This document shows, piece by piece, positions 38,255 through 49,900 of a stretch of DNA of 64,000 nt; position 1 is the stretch's first letter, and every line of letters starts with the position of its first letter. The position numbers and the translations under genes are program-made. The DNA is from Lateolabrax maculatus. Its lineage: Eukaryota > Chordata > Actinopteri > Acropomatiformes > Lateolabracidae. The stretch is from NCBI GenBank assembly GCA_031216445.1, contig CM062206.1:9122001-9186000 (forward strand), in the 5' to 3' direction. A model generated the notes under the pieces. The model did no database searches, was not told where the DNA came from, and worked only from the letters and a program-made list of their open reading frames with translations.

Positions 38255-38359
38255 GAGGACATGAACCTGAATGAGGAACGCAAAGCCCCTCTGCGTGGAA
38301 AGGACTTAAGCACCAAACGCGAGATGGTGGTCCAGTACATTTCAGCCACTGCCAAATCT
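38255..38359 (+). CDS. diaph2: diaph2 coding exon 4 (GTPase-binding domain)
   Basis: 105 nt, 35 codons, phase 0, between a TAG acceptor (38252-38254) and a consensus GTAAGT donor at 38360. It opens EDMNLNEERKAPLRGKDLS and continues TKREMVVQYISATAKS. EDMNLNE-x-KAPLR is among the most conserved parts of vertebrate diaphanous GBDs. The ending VVQYISATAKS favours DIAPH2 over DIAPH1 (SQYLYTSKA-type) and DIAPH3 (MQYINTASKT-type), compared from memory. The exon boundary falls between two helices of the GBD, so the following 7-codon exon would insert at or near a loop; that placement is inference. Confidence 0.95.
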
Positions 38360-41300
38360 GTAAGTGAGAGAGTAAACCGGAATGCTTTATGTTTATAGAA
38401 TGAGAAGTATGTACTGTGTAGTTGTAGTGGATGAGCTGAAGTATCATGACACTCCACACAACTCTCCCGAATTAGTTTAACCTGATCCTCTGCTTTATGG
38501 CTTGCTTTGTCAACCGTTCTTGCACACTCACTTCTATCGTCATCTCTGTCTCTCTCTCTCCACTCTTCATGCTTCTGTTCCACATCTTTGATTGCAATTT
38601 TGATTTTAATTTTTTAATTGTTTTTCCCATTATGCCACAATCTGCCGTTGTAAGTTTTCAGATATAAATTGTAGTCACTCACTCAATGCTAGGTGGATGG
38701 TCAGTGCTTTCCCACTCATGTGCTTGCATGCAAATTGTTGGTTGTTCAGTCGTGTTCTTGCATGGGAGTTGTTTTTTTTTCGCTCAGTGGTGGTGAGTAT
38801 AAAAAACAATTTAATCAGCCTCTTGGTTCAACAGCAGTATAACTATAAAAAGCACAACCACGAAAGACAAAGGTGATGACGAGCAAGCATTTTAGGCTAT
38901 GTTCAACATGAACCTATAATAAATCTATATACTTTATATGCTACATTATAGCCAGCTGCACCATACACTTTAACTTAGTTCTGGGTGTTTATCAAAGCAA
39001 CTGTTAGCAGCTGTTGGGACTGTTCATTATCAATAGGTTTAAAATTTTGGTGCCCATTCTTGTAGATTAATCTAGAACTTGATCATCACTCTAATCCAAA
39101 AACAGCAGTGAAAAGTAAAGCATTTTGGCTCGTAATCCATGATTAATGAGGAATTGTCGTATTCTCTTTTGAAGTTATGGCCAACCCTGTGAGGTGAAAT
39201 TCACATCAATACTGAAGAAGAAAAAAAGATTTCTGCCCCCATTGCTTCCCAAACCTAGTAGCTCTCTCTTGACATCATCATTTATTACCTTCCTCATTGT
39301 TATGGTAATTAACTGGCATTATTGATAATGATGATTATTCGAGATGATTGAATTCCTCACAGGGCCCATTATGCTTTGTGAGCACTGATATTTTATTCAA
39401 ATGAATAACGTAATCTGTGTAGTCAAAGGATGGAGAACAAAATGTGATGTCTGTCAGCGCCCTGCTATCACATTCAATAAGACTGAAAGAGGAGGATTGG
39501 TGAATGTCGGTGATGATGAATCTTAGCATACACAGATTCATGCAAGTGCATACAGTTACACTAGAACACCTTTTCATGAATGAACTGTCAAATACTGATA
39601 ATACATGATACCGATAATAATGTTACACAGGAGCAAGCCATTTATTTCAGTGTATAAATGTATATTGGGATTGCTACAACAAACACTTAACAAACTATAA
39701 CAATTGAGTCTTAAAATATATTTTACTATAGTAAAAAAATTGACAAACAACCTACCCTAAATTACAAATGAAAGATAATCAAAGACCTAAATGAACCATG
39801 TTCAGTGTCTTTGGAAATAAGTGCGCTCATCAGCAAATATTTTCACTTGTTTAATAAAACAACTTAAATTCCACCATACTTAATTAAATATATTTTGAAA
39901 AATGACTTCTCTCTTAAAGTAAATTGATATCCTGTAGTCCTTTTAGCTCATGACAGATGGAAACAGACTGCTCATAACTACAGAAGCCCATGCATAGCCC
40001 ATAATCATCTCACAGTAAAGCTTGTCTGTATACATCTATACATACTGTATATACATATGTACATCAGAAGCATGACATTTGTTTGAAATTTAGATACCTA
40101 AGTCAGTCTTCGTAAGGCAGGTTTTGTGATTGCTTTGCCCTTTTAAGTAACTGCTTTATTTTTGAAAAACTGTCCAGTTTTTCCACCCATACTACACGTA
40201 TGAGCCTATACGTAGCCTATTAAAGAATCCCACCACTCAAATGTGTTTTTTCTTGCAGGGTAAGGCATTATCTGGGGCTAATGTTTCTTGTGGTAGCATG
40301 CAGTGTGGACTAAATGAGAATATGTTGCATTGAAAAGTAAATGGTGATCAATGTAGGAGTGGTGCATTTTGGGCGTGTTGGGGTCTCTTTTTTTGCTGTG
40401 GTGCCTTCACTGTTAATGGGACTGAATCTTTTTCCTAACAAAGATGTATGCTGCATTATGAGTGTGCAGTTTTGGGGCTTTGGGAGCGCTTTACACGTTC
40501 ATCTCAATATCTTTTTTTTTTCTTGTAGGTATTATAAGGTCCCAATAGAATATTTTATATTACTCTTACAGCAGCATCCTGTTTTAAACTTAAATTTTAT
40601 TGCAGCCACAGAATTACAAGCTGGACATTCATAAATGTCTCCAGCTCCCCCATGACCACATAATACTCAAATTTGTGTTTTTAGATTTGGACAGCCCTAT
40701 TTCGTTCTTTACCTACAACTAATGCAGAGTATGCAGGCTTAAAATACTTTGGAGCTGGAAGTTTAAATTAGTAAATATTGGTAGAAACAAAAAATACCCC
40801 CCAGTGTTGTGTGGCCTTTTTTTTGTTTTGTTTTTTTTGTGTCTCTGCAGACTTGCTCAACTGAGCAAGGGCTTTGCAAGCACCTTGAAATCAATAGCTT
40901 GAAGTTCTTTAGATTTCCTTGACAATGTACAGCTTTCCTGTATGTACATTCATCATTCATACATTTGATATACTACATAATCTGTTTATCCAATAATATA
41001 AAGCTAAGCAGTCAATAAACTTAGATGAAACTTTAAATACACATAAATCAGGCTTCAAATGATTGCTTATATTAGAAAAGGCTGATTATTACTTTGCTTA
41101 TTCTTGCAACATACTGTGTGACTTTCAAATGAAAGTCAAGTCTTTTTCTCGGTGTATCTTTTTGTCTTTTCAAGGGATAATTGTACCTTGACCATGTTCA
41201 TTTGAATATGAACTGTGCTTCAGTGGAATCCAGCTCTGCTTCTGCAGGAGTGTGTTTGTGGACGTCCTTGACCATGAGCTTTGCATGAACAGTTGCCTTT

Positions 41301-43225
41301 CTGTCTCACCCTTTTTCTTATTCTTTCCTCTTCCTATAAGTACCATCATCGTTAAAACAGCCAACATTCCTTTTACACTAATACAATTACTTTTTTCTTA
41401 GATTTTGCCCACCGACAGTGAATATTTTCTTCATTTCAAACCTGCTGTGTCTCAGATGCAGCAAGGGTGTGATGGCAGGGTCTCGGATGGGGGATTATCC
41501 AGTGTTAATTTTTTTTATTCAAATATTAGTTTTATCTGATGTGACCATCAGTGTGCCACCTTCTTCTCTTAATGTGGCTTGAAATTTGCTCACATCATCC
41601 AGGCCCTTTCTTATCATATTGATGAGTGAAATTTATTTTGAAAAGCGTTGTGATATTTATATCTGAAAAAAAATGAATACACTGGTGCACAGTGATTAGT
41701 CATTAGTTCATGTATAATGTATTATGAGAGACGCAGATCTCACTAGGTAGTAATACCTCATCACTACTTAAATTATTAGTTGGGGTCTGAACTGGAACAA
41801 GGAGTTTTGCCCTTGTTTTGGTAAGAACAAGGTGTTGCACTGTATTGAAAATACAAATTTGTTTTTAGTGAAACTGCTCTCGTCCCCCTCAAGCTCCTCC
41901 CTGACTGCTGTCTGCGCACACTCAAGATAGTGTCTCTTATTTTGGTCAAGCTGCTCTAAAACCAGACTCAAAAATATGTATCAATGTTGTAGGCATCAAC
42001 ATCTGTGGAAAATATCCAAGTTGTGAGACGTCAGTGGGACTCATTTCAAGGTGTCTAGTCTGCAGTATTCAGATAAAATATTCTGTAGTGTTAGACAGTG
42101 ACATGCTGCATTCACTGGAGAGCAAGAGAAATGTGGATCCACAGTATGATTAAAAAATAGTATGTGCGTGATCAGGTGGTGGCATGTGTAAAATAGACTT
42201 TATGGCTGTCATAAACTCTTGGTAGAGGGATGGAGAGGGGAAATCAAGCATTAAATGGCCACAGACATGGAGAGTTTGGGAGTGACAATAAAAGAAATGG
42301 AAAGGGAAATTAGAAGAGATGAAGGGAGGGGGAGAGAATTTGTGGGAGTGAAAACAGGAGACAAAGAAGGAGGTAAAAGACTAGGAGCTCAGTGTCCTGT
42401 ACCTTCCTGCAATCAAAATGCATTTCCTCGGAAACATGTTGCAGAGAAAGAAGACCTCAGCCACAGTATAGAACACATTCACTCGTCTGACAGATGCCCT
42501 CCTACTGTGAAACAAGCACCACAGTTGCAGTAATAAAAAACACTCCTGCTACCTGCCACTATTGACAGATAACAAGGTTAAACTCTAAAAATCGTGCTGA
42601 CTGCATGGGCTAAAGGTAACTCTGCAACACAAAGTTGACACCCGAAGCCCAACATTAATGACAGCTGATTAATATCAGCCCATGGAGACCCTCTGCATGA
42701 TTCTGTCTACATAAGCCACTGTTCCCTTTTGGGGCTGAATATGTGAATCTGTACCATTCAGCCAGTTACAAGGACAATCATATTTTGCCCTGTTAATCAT
42801 TTAGTAAATCCCTTGTGTAGAATTTGTCATGTCTAATCATGTTGATTCCTCACTTTCACAGTTGTTGTTGCTGTTGATAATACCTTCATCATGTACATGC
42901 TTTGCCAATGCTTTTGTCTTTTGTGTTTCCCTTTATCCACATTTCCATGTATCTGTCTAATTAACAATTAGAGGTTAGGAAAATTACAGCTGCCAGACAC
43001 AGACGTTATCTTTAGTGTGTGCCCATAAATGTAAAAGTTCTCTTGTTGGCTTTTAGAAATATAAGTTGTATAGTGTGTGCTATAATTCTGTGCAGGATGT
43101 TTGTGATGTCACACAAGTTACGCTAATGCCTCAACGTGTAATTTAGAGGATTCTCTGGCCTACTAATGATTGTGCTGTTTGTGTCTTTTTGCACATTAAC
43201 CTTCTCCGCTGATCGCTGCATGCAG
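38360..43225 (+). other. diaph2 intron 4
   Basis: 4.87 kb. No repeats or coding segments are recognised. Its final 65 nt carry the candidate branch points, the split pyrimidine tract and the TGCATG motif described for microexon 5. Confidence 0.8.
43217..43222 (+). promoter_or_regulatory. TGCATG splicing motif at microexon acceptor
   Basis: An exact RBFOX-family recognition sequence, 3 nt from the exon 5 boundary. UGC triplets at 43217-43219 and 43221-43223 are also the type of element used by SRRM4 for microexons. RBFOX binding upstream of an exon generally favours skipping, and SRRM4 binding favours inclusion. Actual use is inferred. Confidence 0.55.
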
Positions 43226-43246
43226 ATAACTGGGAGCAAAGTTTCG
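43226..43246 (+). CDS. diaph2: diaph2 coding exon 5 (21-nt microexon)
   Basis: A 21-nt microexon encoding ITGSKVS, between a CAG acceptor (ending 43225) and a consensus GTAAGT donor at 43247, phase 0 on both sides. It corresponds to the IVGSKVT insertion that I recall in some human DIAPH2 isoforms between ATAKS and GGLKNSK. Branch-point candidates lie at 43161-43167 (TACTAAT) and 43194-43200 (ATTAAC-like). The pyrimidine-rich stretch is separated from the AG by a segment holding TGCATG and UGC triplets, as in regulated neural microexons. Alternative use is inferred. Detection depends on the homology and junctions, since 7 codons carry little coding signal on their own. Confidence 0.8.
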
Positions 43247-43320
43247 GTAAGTAGCCCATTATTTACTTGGCTTCTGAATCTTATTCTTTCAATGTATCTG
43301 TCTTCATTCACCCCCTAAAT

Positions 43321-43347
43321 ACACACACACATGCACACACACACACG
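43321..43347. repeat. (CA)n microsatellite, interrupted
   Basis: A CA tract with one TG interruption, 75 nt downstream of the microexon 5 donor. Confidence 0.88.
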
Positions 43348-46079
43348 CATTTATCTTCTTTTGGAAGGATGTCGCGGAGCACGTTCCAAACTATGCAAGT
43401 GAGGTCATTTTTATGGCTGGGATTTTTATTTTCAGCCTTGATATTGCTAATGGGCTGTAATTTGGAAAGGCTATAAATTGCCAACACAATTCCTGCATGT
43501 AAATGGTAGCACTTTCAAATGAAGGATTTTGAAATTATACTGCCCGAAAATGAACTGGGAGGCCTTTTGTTAGTTTTTGCCGTTTCTCTTTTGAAATAAA
43601 TGGCAGCGTAACACCTATTTGCATCTGAATATTGTAATACCAACAAAGAACTCACAAACATTCATCATCTGCAGTCTCATTTGTTCATCAGAACATGTTG
43701 CATCTAAATGTTCTTACCTGTGTTCATTATTTCTATGAGACACAACACAAACTGAGAATGTACAGTGTAACACTTAATAAGGCCTTGAGCATACACACAT
43801 TTATGTGCACAATCATACACAAACTGTACATACACACACTGAATCTACTGTGGAAAAGATATCAAGTACATTTTTTCTTGAACAGAAATATTTGACTGCA
43901 TTATTTTTGAAAGACAAGACAACAAGACTGTTTTCTTTCAAATGCTCGTGCTTGTTTTTGTTGTTGATGTCTTTTTTACTTTACCTTCTCCTAGTTTACC
44001 AAAGGCCCGGATAATTTTCACAAATGTAATTTATGCTTTCAATGCATTGGTGATACTTCTTTACCTTCTCCACACAGCAATACGTCAATTGCTTATTTTC
44101 TCTGTCAAGATCCTAGAACGTGGCACCCTGTTGCCTTTTTTAAAGAATGGGTTCTGCTTTTTTTTTAGGTGCTCTAAGAAAAAAAGAAGAAAAGCTGTGT
44201 TATTGGTTGAGCAAGTGTTGAATTGTCACTTTAAATGGTATTTCATTGCCTTTTGAGAGCTTTGTAAGGATTAAGAGGACTGTAAAGCTTAACAGGCACA
44301 CAGGCAAGGTAAAGCAGCACACTGTGACCTGGCCTCTGCTCTGCCCGTTCTCTCAGACAAACCCACTCTTTGAGGCATTTTACAGAGACATTTTGTATCG
44401 ATTGCGTTTTCTCCTTCTTTGTCAAACTGTTCTTTTGTGCTTGTTCTTTTGGTTATTTCTGTGGGAAGGGTGTATTTTCAGCTTGGCCTGTATGGACGTG
44501 GATGAAGTAGCTCTCGATCAGGAGCAGTGGCCACATTGTGTTCAGTAAATGGAATATGACAGAATTACCCCAACTTGTATTATGACCACTCATCCGAGAT
44601 GTGGAGGCCTACTTTGAGAAGTTCTACAAACCATGTCAAAAGAGACCATGGTTATCAAGAAGTTTCTTCAAACTCAAGAGCATACTGAAGCATATGACCT
44701 GACCTTTGTAGCCCTTGTCAATCCTGCAACGGTAGACTACAGATATGGCTAACACACAGTAAAAGCTACGAGCTGTCATTTTTAAAAGCCCCACTGAAAG
44801 AGGGAAAAAAAACAGGCAGAGCGTTTAGCCTGGTTAACCGAACGTGGGCTACAGTTAGCTTCCTGCTTTGCTGGCAGATTCCCATTTTCACGCTGTCAGC
44901 GTGCACTGTGGGATAAAGCGCTGTGGGATGTGCTGGAAGGAGAGTGTTGGTTAGGATTGTCTATAGGGAACACGCAACTGTAACGCCTCTGTCTCAGGCA
45001 TGAAATCTCTCTGGCACTTTCCCCTCTCCCAGTAGAGAATGAGGTGGGAACGGAGGACTGCGTGAATTGGCTCTAATCCAGTCTGACCAGCGTGTAAGTG
45101 TGCAACACGGCTAAGTCTAATATGCTCTCTCCTCCTCCTTAAGCAAGATTGAGGGAAATATGAGTAGCACACATACCTAGGTAACATCATGCCTGCAGGT
45201 AGACTCGGAACAATCCAGATGGACCAGACACCTCTTATTTCGCGGTGGCCTGTTGACCACTACGACGGCTTTATAGCGTCAGTCTATGTAAAGATTGGCC
45301 TGATTTACACCACAAGTCAAGGGCCGTGTTGTAACTATCCATCAATGACTCCTGCAGTGTTACTGGGAGAGCAGACTTCCGTTTCTCTGCACTGCCATTG
45401 ACAGGCTCTGCAGCTCAGATGGAATGCTGCTGAGACTATGAGAGTGAGAGCTCACATAAACAAGGAAAAAGGGTGTGTGCTCCGTGTGTTGAAAAGCAGC
45501 AATCTCCAGACCACAGGGAGTTGATCAATATCTGTATGACTGGACAGATGACTGCTTATTTCCATGGTAACATGCTGTTCAGCTCTGAGATGTCAGGAGG
45601 TGATGGTTAGTGCAGTTGTGTAAACATGTATATCTCTGTGTATAGTTGTCAGTCTGTGGATTTAACCAAAGAGTCAGAAACACCTCAGACCTGAGAAAAA
45701 AGATCAGATGAGGCTGTATTTGCTGTACTCTAGCTGATCCAGTGTTTTCTTTAGAATTTTCTAGTGCCTGGTCTTTTCATTTCAACCTTTTTATCTTGGT
45801 GTATGGTTTTAAAACTGTTGTGTGACTATGCAGAGGCAGAGTTCAGATATGAAATGTGGCGGTAATCATGAGAAAATGTTAATTTATGAAATAACCATTG
45901 AATGTGGCTTATAATGACAGCAAGGTTATTCATGTTTATTTGTTTAGCTAAAGGTGCTCTGTATGGCTATACATTTGACAACATTTCAGATTGAAAGATG
46001 TTTACTGTGTGTCTTACAAGCAAAGCATTTCACAAGCCTTGACCCTTAAAATATTTTCCTCATTAACAAGTTAAGGCAA

Positions 46080-46520
46080 AAAATTTGATTATACCTGCAG
46101 TTAATGTGAGGTATTACTTTACCAAAAATTACAAATTCCCACCCAAAGCATTCAGTCAGTCAGAGATTTGTCTAACCTTGCATCGCCCGACTAAATCGCA
46201 AATGCGTATTAGTGTGGACCCTCTCAGTTCATTTTCGATTTCCAAAGGGTATTATCGACAGGCGGAGACATCCGATCACAGCAACAATGCCGTCCTGTTG
46301 TGTGGCACGTCCTGTCAAAACTCCTGAAAACACATATTTCTTATCAACATAAAGTTTAATTGCAGTTTATTGTTCTTCTTTTAGAGAAAATTTACTGTCC
46401 AGTCCGCTGCCGCTGAAGACGGCAGTTGAACCATCCGTATCAGCAGCCGTCATCTTGGATATTTACAAAGGTGCTTCAACGGCGCTCCTCTCTGTCAGTC
46501 ATTTTTATTAAACCCGCCTC
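46080..46520. mobile_element. Possible non-autonomous DNA transposon remnant
   Basis: A CpG-containing patch in otherwise CpG-poor intron ('catcgcccgactaaatcgca', 'ggcggagacatccgatca', 'cagccgtcatcttggat'). Its composition and the 'cagccgtcatcttgg...gaaacccgcctc'-like wording recall hAT-type fish elements. No termini were confirmed. Confidence 0.32.
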
Positions 46521-46956
46521 ATACTGGATAAATGCTTGTGATTGGTTTGCTGGACACAATGGTGTTTCCACACAAATAAAACATCAGCTCGCAGATTTGT
46601 GTCTGCACATTGCTTATTTTGTCTGTCCAAATTTATTTAATTTATTAATATTCAAATGAAATTAATGACCTTGATATGTGTTTCTATTGTTTGATTGGTT
46701 GATTTTATATTTAGCCAAGATGAATGACCTGTGCTTTTGTTGTCCTCTATTTGTAATGGCTGAGGATTTACTGAATGTAGGATAACCAGTAAACCAGTAG
46801 TTATGGATAAGGCCAGAGGATTGCAAAGCATCCAGATGGGAAACGAGGGAGACAGAGAGAGAGTTGCATGAATATGAGGACATGCAGACATCTGGCTCCT
46901 CTTTAACTCCAATCAAGTGCTCGTTCACTGTGCCAGGAGTGCTTACGAAGGACTTT

Positions 46957-46972
46957 AAAAAAAAAAAAAAAA
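46957..46972. repeat. Poly(A) run of 16
   Basis: Sixteen A residues in intron 5. Confidence 0.88.
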
Positions 46973-49900
46973 GAAATATGGTGAGCCTGAAAGGAAATCA
47001 GTGTGCCCTCCCTCCTTCATTCTCTTCTTTACCTTTTAAAACCACATGCCTCAAAAGACTGTTTTGTTTCAAGCAAGCTATTAAACTGGGTGCTCAGGGT
47101 TGAGCAGATTTGATGTGGCACATGTCCTTGGTGCTTAAAAGAACGGCAATGAAAAATTAATCAATAGCGTGTGCCTCCCATGCCCTGAGCTAGTGTTCAC
47201 CATAGATTCTATCTTAAATTAAGATCAAGGAAACATGCTCTGAAGGGAACTGTTTGAATAAGATGTTTCTTTGATTGATGAAAGCATGTTTTAGAGTTCA
47301 TCTGATGGACATAAAAAGTTGTCCGGGAATGAGATGAGGAAGAATTTATTTGACAAACTACTGTTGAATAGCATATCTTCAAATCTGTAGTCAGGTGTCA
47401 TTTTTAATGGAAATCAAATATTTGCTGCTTCATTTACACAAAGGCTTTTTTTCTTTAGTGATAATCATAGAGCAATTGTATTTTCAGTTTCCTCCGTTTA
47501 CTGGGAGGTTTGAGAGCATGGTCATGTGTAGGACAGTACCTGCATGCTCTGGCTGGTAAATACTTAGTAGATAATAAAAAAAAAATGTCTTTGCAGTGGC
47601 ATTAGTGGTCCATAACTTTTATTCTCCACCTCCATTGTAGAGATTTGGAAACACAAGCTTTTGGTCTGACTCAAATACATGTGTATGAGATGATGTATGC
47701 TTTTTGAAGCTTTTGGATGCTTGTGCTCCTTGCTTGATCGATAAAGTTCTTGCCAGATTTTGCAGATTTTGCATTGTCTTTACGTAAAAGAGGTGTGTCA
47801 ATCAGATTTTCATAATTTAAACTTTGAAAGCAACCCAAGTCAAATGACAGATCTTCCTAAAGGTCGTGAGATCTGTAGCAAAATTGCTGGTGCATTGGTT
47901 AAAGGAGAAAAAAATGATTTACTACCTTGTATCACTGGGAACTATCTCAGAAACAGTATTTCATGTCAAGTAATATGCCAAATTTGTGCCCAAGTTAAAC
48001 ATGCAGAGGAACAGCAGTCACAAACAAAACAAACTCTCCAACAATGGATGAAAGACATACACATTACTTTGGGGTTACAAATACCAGCAACTTACATAAA
48101 ACCTAATATCATAAGGTTGTAGCAGTGATTGCAGTGGTAATTTCCTAACTTTTACCTGTTTGATTTTATGAATTTTCCCCTATTATCCTCCATTTTCGGA
48201 AAGCCCAATTTATACTACCTCTGCTAGAGGTACCACTGTGGAGGATGGGAACTTTACCCTTGGGTTACCTGTGCAACACCTGTGATTTAGTTTTACTTAA
48301 CTTTGAAGTTGCATTCCTTTTTCATAAAGTGTTTTTTTTTTTACCCCTTGTGTGTTAATCAGAATGACAACAAACAAAAAACTGTCAACTGTTATATATA
48401 GGATTATTGTACCTCCGTCTAAATATTCTGTGGGCTCATTGGATTAGGCAAAGCAATTTGAATAATAGTACTTCACATTTAATTAAGCCACATTGTGCTG
48501 GATCGCTGGTTCCTGTGTCTTACCCACTCTTGAAGATATTTTATATGTACATGAAATGAATGTGATGAAGTTCACTTTGATTGAGGATAGTTATACTAGT
48601 GCACTTATTTAATTAGTTTGTTAATAGCCTAAAAGTTTGGCTTGCATTTGTCATGTAATGTTGAACTTTACAGTCTAAATTGGATTTATCAACTAAGGGT
48701 GCCAGTTTCGGCTTGTCTTCAGGCATTCATGGTTGGATTGACCTTTGTGGGCTGTGTAAGAAGCAAAGGTTTAGCTGTGACAAAGGGTGGGCTGTTTTAA
48801 GTCAACACCAGCTCCCACTGTGGATGAGAAGAAGAGGTTACTTTTCCATCAGCATTTGTCTTCTTCATATTTCTATTATTTTTTTCTTTTTAGTTTTTCT
48901 GTTTTCATTCTTTCCTTCCTTTCTACCTTTTATCCTTCCTTCCTTCTCCGCTCACACGTCTCCTCTCTAAGCAACATATGTCTTTTCAAAGGCAGAAACA
49001 ATCATTCCTCTTCAATCAGAAGGGGAGAGCTGGATCTCGTTATTTTGAAGGGAACATGAAAGACTGAAGTGGTCACAGTATGCTGATATTGGATTGAACA
49101 GTGGCTATGGCAGTGCTTTATAGTGTCTCTGTATTTTTGTTGGTGTGTGCACATGCTTGTATGTGTGTGTGGTAAGTAGCACTGTTTATGCCCATGCTAT
49201 TCCAATAGACTTGGATATTACAGCTTGGATTTAGATATTGCGCAGGAGAGATAGAGTACGAGTATATTTTCGAGACAGGGAGGGAGGGAAAAAATGGGAT
49301 TCTTATTTCCGTTGATTGCATATCTGTGAATTTTATGTACTGTATGCACATCCCCACACCAGTGATGGAGCTTGTGAATACTGGCTATGCTCTCAGTTGT
49401 ACATCTCTCCCCCACAGCTCTGTCACACACTCAACGGCACTGTCGGCATGCTCAGCTCGGCGGGAGGCTCCTGCAGGGCCGCATTAGGCTCCATAAACTT
49501 TATAGCATATTTTTACAACCCGCCTCTCTGTATGCATCCACCATCACATCCTATCGCATCTGCTTTAACTGTTCACACAGCTGTGAAATTCCGTGTATCC
49601 CCATGTTTTATGGTTGCCTGCTCCTCCAGTCACTCCCGATTTCTTTATTTGCTTCTTTTGCTTTTTGATATTCTTCTATACATCTGTGTATATTTAGTAA
49701 GTTTCTTGCTCTGGTTGATCGAGTTGTCTGCTTTTTCTAGATGTGATCATGGAAAAAGCTTGCAGTGGGTGTTCATAACCTTGCCAAGCTCTCTCCTCTT
49801 GTGCATTTCTAGTTGTTCCAAATGCAGACTGCACACTGACAATATGTGGACTTGCATTCCAATGTGGGCAGTGCCCACAACAGCATATGCATAGGACCTG

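Noticed and set aside
17297..43246. Assignment to diaph1 or diaph3
   Set aside because: PLIQHP, NLSEKE, VVQYISATAKS and the ITGSKVS microexon all fit DIAPH2 better than the corresponding DIAPH1 or DIAPH3 segments.
49316..49894. Longest open frame in the window (192 codons, + strand)
   Set aside because: It begins at a TTG codon, has a Cys/Ser/Leu-rich chance composition, no domain, and lies deep in intron 5 with no supporting splice structure.
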